The position numbers and the translations under genes were made by a program. Below, in pieces: positions 1 to 4,122 of a stretch of 8,200 nt of DNA. The number at the start of each line of letters is the position of its first letter. Position 1 is the stretch's first letter. Below the pieces are notes generated by a model. That model saw nothing but the letters and a program-made list of their open reading frames with translations. It was not told the origin of the DNA and did no database searches. The stretch is from an uncultured Collinsella sp. Lineage in GTDB: Bacteria > Actinomycetota > Coriobacteriia > Coriobacteriales > Coriobacteriaceae. The stretch is taken from the NCBI GenBank assembly GCA_902494135.1, contig CABUSE010000057.1, positions 1 through 8,200 on the forward strand, written 5' to 3'.

Positions 1-1
1 C

Positions 2-78
2 GGTGGAGCGATAGGAGCTCTTGCGGGTATGGCTTGTCCGCAGGTTGATAGGTCCCGAAGAGCTCTTATCGCCCCGCC
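2..78. other. Long imperfect stem-loop, possible structured RNA
   Basis: Bases 2-22 pair with 58-78 over 21 positions with one mismatch (7/73) and two G-T wobbles. The core arms are 8-22 and 58-72. Inside the 35-base loop a second stem, TGCGG (22-26) with CCGCA (38-42), can form, so the fold is branched. I see no motif of SRP RNA, 6S RNA, tmRNA, RNase P or a riboswitch class I know. It could be a small RNA, the end of an upstream leader or trailer, or an element cut by the window edge. The pairing is read directly; a role as RNA is inferred. Confidence 0.4.
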
Positions 79-96
79 AGGATGGCGATGCGGGGC
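71..96. terminator. GC-rich hairpin, possible terminator or alternative fold
   Basis: GCCCCGC (71-77) is a perfect complement of GCGGGGC (90-96), with a 12-base loop that holds a further small stem (75-79 with 83-87). The bases after it are A/T-rich but contain no T run, so termination would be weak. The left arm is the same sequence that closes the base of the larger stem at 2-78, so the two folds exclude each other. It may end transcription from a gene to the left of the window. Confidence 0.3.
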
Positions 97-106
97 AATT
101 CATATA

Positions 107-136
107 TTCGCAAGAAGGTGCCGCAGACCCTATAGT
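107..136 (+). promoter_or_regulatory. Candidate promoter of the Fis-type regulator gene
   Basis: TTCGCA (107-112, 4 of 6 to the -35 consensus) and TATAGT (131-136, 5 of 6 to the -10 consensus) are separated by 18 bases. The start of transcription would fall near 143, giving a leader of about 78 bases before the ATG at 221. The inverted repeat at 135-170 begins in the -10 region and covers the predicted start point. A TTGAAA at 162-167 is another possible -35, but no good -10 follows it. Confidence 0.4.
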
Positions 137-170
137 GTTTGGTGAACATTATCGTTCAATTTTGAAACAC
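135..170. promoter_or_regulatory. Inverted repeat, candidate operator at the transcription start
   Basis: TGAAC (143-147) and GTTCA (154-158) are inverted half-sites six bases apart. Outside them, GTGTTT (135-140) and AAACAC (165-170) are also exact inverted copies. The centres of the two pairs differ by two bases, so they may be two overlapping signals. The site sits over the predicted start of transcription and just ahead of a gene for a DNA-binding protein, which suggests negative autoregulation. That link is inferred from position only. Confidence 0.35.
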
Positions 171-220
171 TTGAGATGCTAAGCCACAGATAAGGGCTGC
201 GGCTGGAGACGGGGCGAACC

Positions 221-1438
221 ATGGACAGCGATGCCAAGCTGCAGATTCTGATCGAGGCATTGTCCGCAGCCGGAGCATCGGCGCTGGCAATCGACGAGCG
301 CGGTGGCGTTGTAATCTCGACTATGAGTGACGCTGTGCTCGAGCAGGATGTCGCCGCTTTTGTTTCCAAGCGTCTCGCTCGCGTGGGCGATGGGGCGCGC
401 CTGGTGATGGGCCACGAGGGTATGCGGTTGAGCTTGACGGTGCGCCCGACGGCCAAGGAGTACGGGGCGCTTTGGGTGGTCGTGGCGCATGAGGTGCGCG
501 CCGCCGCCGCGCATGCGGGCATCGAGTGGTTCAATGCCGATGAAGTCGAGGCTCGCTACGAGTCGAGTACGTACGGCATCGTCGAAGACGCGGCAGCGGT
601 CGCTGCCCCCGTACGGGAGAGCTACGCGCGCGGGGTACCCCTTATGCTCGAGGGCGAGCTGGGCGCGGGGCAGGAACAGATTGCAAAACGTTTGTACCTG
701 GATGGACCCTATGCCGATCAGCCCTTTGTGTCCGTTGCGCTCGATGAGCTTACGGATCGCGGCTGGCGCCATCTGCTCAAAAGTTCCGAATCGCCGCTAT
801 TCCAAACGGGGCTGACGCTTTGCATGGGCGGCTGGCATGCCGTTGGGCCCCAGCGCCTGCGCGAGCTCGTGTCCGCAATGATCGACACGGCGCTCGCAAC
901 TCGTAGCCATGTGGTGTTGACGGCAAACGATATGCCGGGCGGCGGCGAAAGCGACCAGGCTGCCTTTGTGACCGAGCGTCTGGCCTGTGCAGTGAGTGTG
1001 GCGCCGGCGATTGCCGAGCAGGGCGGCGCGTCGGAAAAGGTTGCGCGCTATCTGGAGTATCTGGCAGATATGTTTGAGACGGCAATACCTGCCTTGTCGT
1101 CCGCGGCGGCAAAGACACTCGATGACTATCGATGGCCCCGTAACTATCTGCAGCTGCGTGAGGTTTCGGAACGACTTTATATATTAGTGGGGGCGGGCAC
1201 GGCCGAGCGGGCGGTGGCGGAGGAGGTACTCGCCCAGGAGGACGTTATCAAGACCGCGACCTTTGGTGCCCCGACGCTCGATAGCGATCTGTATATCTTG
1301 CGCCCACTGGCCGATACCGAGCACGATATCGCACGGCTGGTCGTAGGCCACCTTCACGGCAACAGGACCCGAGCTGCCGAAGTGCTAGGCATAAGCCGTA
1401 CGACCCTGTGGCGCCTGCTGAAGGACGACGACCGTTAA
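221..1438 (+). CDS. Fis-type HTH regulator with a degenerate AAA+ (sigma-54 activator-like) domain
   Basis: A 405-residue cytoplasmic DNA-binding protein laid out like a bacterial enhancer-binding protein. Residues 1-90 form an N-terminal sensor-like region of unknown type (possibly PAS-like). Residues 120-320 follow the AAA+ core: a P-loop relic GELGAGQE (145-152), PFVSVALDEL (168-177), SHVVLTAND (229-237), and YRWPRNYLQLREV (303-315), which matches the usual 'WPGN-RELEN' helix. Residues 379-402 are a Fis-family helix-turn-helix (GNRTRAAEVLGIS). The Walker A lysine is glutamine (Q151, codon CAG at 671-673), the Walker B acidic pair is absent (TLCMGGWH, 198-205), and the GAFTGA loop that contacts sigma-54 is missing. 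It therefore should neither hydrolyse ATP nor activate sigma-54, and most likely acts as a plain repressor or activator. ATG at 221 has only a weak GGAG at 205-208. Its target is unknown; the operator-like repeat ahead of it suggests autoregulation. Confidence 0.85.
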   Translation: MDSDAKLQILIEALSAAGASALAIDERGGVVISTMSDAVLEQDVAAFVSKRLARVGDGARLVMGHEGMRLSLTVRPTAKEYGALWVVVAHEVRAAAAHAGIEWFNADEVEARYESSTYGIVEDAAAVAAPVRESYARGVPLMLEGELGAGQEQIAKRLYLDGPYADQPFVSVALDELTDRGWRHLLKSSESPLFQTGLTLCMGGWHAVGPQRLRELVSAMIDTALATRSHVVLTANDMPGGGESDQAAFVTERLACAVSVAPAIAEQGGASEKVARYLEYLADMFETAIPALSSAAAKTLDDYRWPRNYLQLREVSERLYILVGAGTAERAVAEEVLAQEDVIKTATFGAPTLDSDLYILRPLADTEHDIARLVVGHLHGNRTRAAEVLGISRTTLWRLLKDDDR

Positions 1439-1449
1439 GCGAGGTGCCC

Positions 1450-1478
1450 GTGACCGCGTGCGGTACGTGTGCTACAGT
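1450..1478 (+). promoter_or_regulatory. Candidate extended -10 promoter
   Basis: GTGACC (1450-1455) and TACAGT (1473-1478) are 17 bases apart, each matching its consensus at 4 of 6 positions. A TG at 1470-1471, one base before the -10, makes an extended -10 element. Transcription would start near 1485, about 38 bases before the ATG at 1523. It lies just after the regulator's stop, so the membrane protein gene can be expressed on its own. Confidence 0.45.
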
Positions 1479-1522
1479 CCAAAGCAGTATTGTTTCGATT
1501 CTGTTACGGCGTGCGGGGGCGT

Positions 1523-2098
1523 ATGGCGGAGACTTCAAAAACAAATCGGGCTCGAAAGCCCGCGGCGCCGGTCAACCGTCGCACGACTTCGCGGACATGG
1601 GGCAAAAGCGCCTCGGGGTTCGACGGCTCGTTCAAACGCACTAAATATGGCTATCCTTCGACAAGCGCCCGCTTGGCCATGCAGGCCGAATCGTCGCTGT
1701 GGGGCCGTAAGCGCGTGGTGGGGTCAAAGCTCAAGCACGATGGAACGCTCGGCTACATTAGCCGTGGCGCTGCTCGCCGTAGCGGCCTCAATCCCGCAGG
1801 CTGGCATCGCTATGTTCCGATCGCGGTCGTTGTTGCGGTGATTGTCATCGCGCTCGCGGCGCTTGGTTACGCCGGCGGCGGGGCCAATCTGGACGCAATG
1901 TTTAAGTCGCCCGAGCTCGCGCATGCAGGCACCGAAGTTGTCGAGGGCGTTCAGACTCAGACGGGCGTCGCGCCCCAGCGCGGTATCGTTGCGGCGGCCT
2001 CCACCATCGCCGATGCGCAAAAGGACGAGGACGAACAAGACGACGGCGCCGAAACGACTCACACGAACGAAACGACGACAACTCCATCGGCAAGATAA
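1523..2098 (+). CDS. Single-pass membrane protein of unknown function
   Basis: A 191-residue protein I do not recognise. Residues 1-96 are basic and rich in Arg, Lys, Ser and Thr, with no hydrophobic stretch. Residues 97-119 are one clear membrane helix (VPIAVVVAVIVIALAALGYA). Residues 120-191 are polar, with an acidic run (KDEDEQDDGAE, 167-177) and a Thr-rich end. By the positive-inside rule the basic N-terminus lies in the cytoplasm and the acidic, low-complexity tail outside. There is no cleavable signal peptide, no LPXTG motif and no lipobox. The ATG at 1523 was chosen because a G-rich stretch (GGGGG, 1514-1518) precedes it at fitting distance. An earlier start at 1469 in the same frame would lie upstream of the predicted transcript start. 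It has its own candidate promoter, so it need not be co-regulated with the upstream regulator gene. Confidence 0.65.
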   Translation: MAETSKTNRARKPAAPVNRRTTSRTWGKSASGFDGSFKRTKYGYPSTSARLAMQAESSLWGRKRVVGSKLKHDGTLGYISRGAARRSGLNPAGWHRYVPIAVVVAVIVIALAALGYAGGGANLDAMFKSPELAHAGTEVVEGVQTQTGVAPQRGIVAAASTIADAQKDEDEQDDGAETTHTNETTTTPSAR

Positions 2099-2194
2099 GT
2101 TGCGAGTAGGACAGCAAATTTGAAACGTGGCCTTTTAACTGGCCAAATGTCGAATGCCAACAGTGGTGCACCCGATGTCAATCACCAGCAGCGA

Positions 2195-2294
2195 GCGGGC
2201 CGCATTTGCGCCAAGGTGACGCGAAATGAGAGGGCGCTGACCTTCTGGTCGCGCCCTCGAAATTGAACGTCAGATTGGCGTGAATGCGGCCCGC
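2195..2294. repeat. Nested 100-base inverted repeat
   Basis: Arms 2195-2214 and 2275-2294 match as inverted copies at 18 of 20 positions. Inside them TGACG (2217-2221) pairs with CGTCA (2268-2272), and the centre is a strong hairpin at 2230-2258. The whole element can fold into one long rod with small internal loops. It lies between two convergent genes and is not coding in any convincing way. It could be a REP/MITE-like intergenic repeat, a structured 3' RNA or a two-way terminator. No flanking target-site duplication was found. Confidence 0.6.
2230..2258. terminator. Strong hairpin at the centre of the inverted repeat
   Basis: GAGGGCGC (2230-2237) pairs perfectly with GCGCCCTC (2251-2258). 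GACC (2239-2242) pairs with GGTC (2247-2250), around a TTCT loop and a single bulged T. Twelve base pairs, mostly G-C, make it very stable. Neither strand has a proper T run after the stem, so it is at best a factor-assisted or partial terminator between the convergent genes at 1523-2098 and 2338-2859. Confidence 0.4.
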
Positions 2295-2309
2295 GCAGCG
2301 TCAGCGGCC

Positions 2310-2331
2310 CCGCCGTTCGTTAGAACGGCGG
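2310..2331 (-). terminator. Hairpin just after the nitroreductase stop
   Basis: CCGCCGTTC (2310-2318) pairs perfectly with GAACGGCGG (2323-2331) around a four-base loop. On the minus strand the stem begins six bases after the nitroreductase stop codon. No T run follows on that strand, so it may protect the 3' end of the message or terminate weakly. Confidence 0.4.
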
Positions 2332-2337
2332 AACTGT

Positions 2338-2859
2338 CTACCTAACATACACCACGTTGTCGCGGCGCGGCTTGGCCTCGGGGAGCGTGCCCTCGGCATA
2401 GCCCAGAACGCAGTGACCGACGCCGCGTAGGCTTCCGTCGGCGGGCAGACCCCAGCTGGCCAGCAGCTCCAGGCCTTCGGGCGAGTCGAAGACCTCGTGC
2501 GCGCGGTGGATCCAGCACGAATCGACACCCAGCGCATAAGCCGCGTTGAGTAGGTTGCCCATGGCAAGCGAGCCGTCTTCCAGATGCGTGGGCACGCTGT
2601 GGTCGACCAGCACCACAACAACGGTTTTAGCGCCGTAGAAGGGGTCGCCATCGCTGCCCATAACTTGGGCATTAAGCTGCGAGAGGCGCTCGACGGTCGC
2701 GGGGTCGGTAACGGCGACAAACGTCACCGGCTGGCGCCCCATGCCGCTGGGCGCGTACTGGCCTGCCTCGATAATGCGTGCGAGCTTCTCGGCCTCGACA
2801 GGGCGGTCGCTGTATTTGCGGCAGCTGCGGCGGTGGATGAGCGCTTCGATGGTCTCCAT
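2338..2859 (-). CDS. Nitroreductase family protein (FMN-dependent oxidoreductase)
   Basis: A 173-residue protein of the small nitroreductase family. These are cytoplasmic homodimeric flavoenzymes that use NAD(P)H to reduce nitro, quinone or similar acceptors; the natural substrate cannot be told from sequence. The start has the family's IEALIHRRSCRKYSDRPV pattern (4-21), whose Arg and Ser residues bind the FMN phosphate. APSGMGRQPVTFV (36-48) is the conserved flavin-contact segment. SLAMGNLLNAAYALGVDSCW (97-116) is the central helix and strand, and GHCVLGYAEGTLPEAKPRR (148-166) is the C-terminal flavin loop. All usual core elements are present at normal length. The ATG is preceded on its strand by AGGAGA (2864-2869) at good spacing. 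It stands alone, divergent from the 96-residue protein gene and convergent with the membrane protein gene. No clear promoter was found. Two palindromes (2962-2971 and 3011-3026) lie upstream. Confidence 0.9.
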   Translation of the reverse strand: METIEALIHRRSCRKYSDRPVEAEKLARIIEAGQYAPSGMGRQPVTFVAVTDPATVERLSQLNAQVMGSDGDPFYGAKTVVVVLVDHSVPTHLEDGSLAMGNLLNAAYALGVDSCWIHRAHEVFDSPEGLELLASWGLPADGSLRGVGHCVLGYAEGTLPEAKPRRDNVVYVR

Positions 2860-3010
2860 GGGTTCTCCTAGCGATGACGTTGCAGATGCTCCGTTCTTAC
2901 CCGTCGTGCCGTAGCCGTAAACGCGCAGAGGGCCTCAAGCAGCAATAGCCACCAATCGGAAAAGCCGGCTTGCATAAAACTGCGGCAAGAATGTGATTAA
3001 CCAATGGGAT

Positions 3011-3026
3011 GATTAAACGTTTTATC
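3011..3026. promoter_or_regulatory. 16-base palindrome in the divergent intergenic region
   Basis: GATTAAACGTTTTATC is its own inverted copy at 14 of 16 positions around a central AAACGTTT. A related AACGTTTATC occurs at 3107-3116, nearer the 96-residue gene. The 295-base region between the divergent nitroreductase and 96-residue protein genes also holds a perfect 10-base palindrome, AAGCCGGCTT (2962-2971). These may be operators for either gene; the binding protein is unknown. I found no convincing -35/-10 pair on either strand here. Confidence 0.35.
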
Positions 3027-3140
3027 CCGTCTACCCTGCGGTTTTTTACCACTTGCCTAAATGATGCCCGCATAACTTCTGATAAAGGTTTTACTAAAGG
3101 AGTACTAACGTTTATCAACGCGCCGTGGTGGCGCCGGGCC

Positions 3141-3147
3141 AGGAGGT
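3141..3147 (+). promoter_or_regulatory. Strong ribosome binding site
   Basis: AGGAGGT, a full anti-Shine-Dalgarno match, stands seven bases before the ATG at 3155. It decides that start over the GTG at 3125 in the same frame and points to high translation. Confidence 0.8.
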
Positions 3148-3154
3148 AACTATC

Positions 3155-3445
3155 ATGTTCCAGGCTGGAGATGTCGTCGAGACCGACTTCGAAGGATTTC
3201 TGAAGCTGCTGCGTTCCAAGACGCGCGCTTTCGTGTCGATTAACGATCACGAGTACTACATCACGCACACCGATGGCTATTGGCGTGTTCAGGATTGCGA
3301 GGCCCTCAACGATAAGGGCCACTTTACTGACTGCTCCGAGCTGGTCAACACGGTCTGCGAGGTCGTCGAGCTGCCTTGGATCTGCGGCAAGAGTCTGCAC
3401 GATAGCTTCTCGGGCGCTACGGTCTACGAGGCCGTCGCCGCCTAG
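3155..3445 (+). CDS. Small conserved-looking protein of unknown function (96 aa)
   Basis: A 96-residue soluble protein I do not recognise. It has no signal peptide or membrane helix. The middle reads as a short beta-rich unit, with AFVSINDHEYYITHTDGYWRV at about residues 25-45, like a small fold that could bind a ligand or partner. There are four cysteines (C48, C60, C68, C77), not arranged as CxxC pairs, so a classical zinc ribbon is not evident. The second half contains SELVNTVCEVVELPWICGKS (61-80). It is monocistronic: it has its own near-ideal ribosome binding site and a strong terminator 25 bases after the stop. That arrangement suggests a well-expressed, independently regulated housekeeping or stress protein. 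Codon use fits its neighbours, so it does not look recently acquired. Confidence 0.8.
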   Translation: MFQAGDVVETDFEGFLKLLRSKTRAFVSINDHEYYITHTDGYWRVQDCEALNDKGHFTDCSELVNTVCEVVELPWICGKSLHDSFSGATVYEAVAA

Positions 3446-3470
3446 CAGCAAATAATCGATTTCCTCTCTT

Positions 3471-3507
3471 GACCGCCGGCGCTGCCCCCGCGCCGGCGGT
3501 CTTTTTT
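3471..3507 (+). terminator. Intrinsic terminator
   Basis: A perfect 12-base-pair stem, GACCGCCGGCGC (3471-3482) with its complement at 3490-3501, closes a seven-base loop and is followed at once by six T residues (3502-3507). It ends the 96-residue protein's message and insulates the MarR promoter that follows. Confidence 0.95.
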
Positions 3508-3547
3508 GTCGATATGTTGTATAGCTTGCGCGCTGCGAACGAAGCCC

Positions 3548-3576
3548 TTGACGATAGTCAAAACTCGGACTAATCT
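3548..3576 (+). promoter_or_regulatory. Promoter of the MarR-ABC operon
   Basis: TTGACG (3548-3553, 5 of 6 to consensus) is followed after 17 bases by TAATCT (3571-3576), which keeps the key first T, second A and last T of a -10 box. The start would be near 3583. The first MarR-type operator (3555-3572) fills the spacer and touches the -10, so a bound repressor would block RNA polymerase. Confidence 0.6.
3555..3572. promoter_or_regulatory. Operator 1 (MarR-type inverted repeat)
   Basis: TAGTCAAAACTCGGACTA: half-sites TAGTC and GACTA are inverted copies around eight bases. It differs at one base from the copy at 3588-3605. It occupies the -35/-10 spacer of the operon promoter. MarR dimers commonly bind such inverted repeats in their own promoters; binding here is inferred. 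Confidence 0.65.
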
Positions 3577-3587
3577 GAAATCTCAAT

Positions 3588-3605
3588 TAGTCAAAATTCG
3601 GACTA
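3588..3605. promoter_or_regulatory. Operator 2 (MarR-type inverted repeat)
   Basis: TAGTCAAAATTCGGACTA, the second copy, begins 33 bases after the first, about three helical turns, so two dimers would sit on the same face of the DNA. It lies just downstream of the predicted transcription start and ends four bases before the upstream ATG at 3610. Confidence 0.65.
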
Positions 3606-3609
3606 TCGA

Positions 3610-4122
3610 ATGGTGGGAGAGATGGATTGCGCGGTTACGTCGGTCGATTTTGACCGGATGCTCAACGGGCTCGACCGTATTTATTCAAAGTTCGCGCGTG
3701 CCTGCGGCCTTTCGGATTGCGCCTATTGGATGCTCGTCGATATCAGCACGGCGGACGAAAGCGTTGCTGTGAGCCGGCTCACGAGCGAATGGTTCCATAG
3801 CAAGCAGACCATTAACTCGGCAATTAAAACCCTGACGGCGCGAGGGCTTGCAACGCTGGAATTTGCCGAAGGCAGTCGTAAGAATAAGGTCGTTTGTTTG
3901 ACCGATGAGGGCCGGCGGTTCGCCGAGCACTATGCGTTACCGGCGGTTAAAGCCGAGCAGCGTGCCTTTGACGCGCTCGAGCCCTGGGAACAGCATGAGA
4001 TTATGCGTCTGGTCGGCAAGTTTTCCCATGTGCTCAACGAGGAGTGCGAGGTGTTTAAACAGCAGATGGCCGCCGAGAGCCAAGTGGAAAATCAAGAAGA
4101 GGGGGAGACGTGCGACTCTTAA
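3610..4122 (+). CDS. MarR family transcriptional regulator
   Basis: A 170-residue winged-helix regulator with the usual MarR length and layout. An N-terminal dimerisation helix (about 13-32) is followed by a helix at 36-46. The DNA-binding unit has its recognition helix near 64-81 (SKQTINSAIKTLTARGLA) and a wing at 85-100 (EGSRKNKVVCLTDEG), then C-terminal dimerisation helices at 108-150. The tail is acidic. It most likely represses its own operon and lets go on binding a small-molecule ligand, perhaps a compound that the ABC pair exports. The start is uncertain: ATG 3610 has no clear ribosome binding site, while ATG 3622 (166 residues) follows GGGAG very closely. The two operator repeats in its promoter support autoregulation. 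The 3' end overlaps the first ABC gene, implying translational coupling. Confidence 0.9.
   Translation: MVGEMDCAVTSVDFDRMLNGLDRIYSKFARACGLSDCAYWMLVDISTADESVAVSRLTSEWFHSKQTINSAIKTLTARGLATLEFAEGSRKNKVVCLTDEGRRFAEHYALPAVKAEQRAFDALEPWEQHEIMRLVGKFSHVLNEECEVFKQQMAAESQVENQEEGETCDS

Noticed and set aside
2..144. Plus-strand open frame running in from the left edge, ending TGA at 142-144
   Set aside because: It would be the tail of a gene, but it crosses the strong stem-loop and candidate promoter and its Arg/Cys-rich end resembles no protein I know. It remains possible only if the left flank shows a matching gene.
179..772. Minus-strand open frame of 197 codons opposite the regulator
   Set aside because: It is antisense to a gene with clear domain structure and has no family features; it is best explained by GC-rich codon bias.
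1469..1522. Longer N-terminus for the membrane protein from an upstream start
   Set aside because: It would begin before the predicted transcription start and has no ribosome binding site; the ATG at 1523 follows a G-rich stretch.
2128..2145. Small stem TGGCC/GGCCA after the membrane protein gene
   Set aside because: Only five base pairs with an eight-base loop and no T run, too weak to call a terminator.
2942..3004. Possible minus-strand promoter boxes (TTGGTT with TTTTAT) for the nitroreductase
   Set aside because: Spacing of 19 and poor matches; not better than chance in an A/T-rich intergenic stretch.
2897..3586. Minus-strand open frame of 229 codons across the 96-residue gene
   Set aside because: It runs antisense through a gene with a perfect ribosome binding site, and through an intrinsic terminator and a promoter with operators. 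It has no ribosome binding site or recognisable domain.
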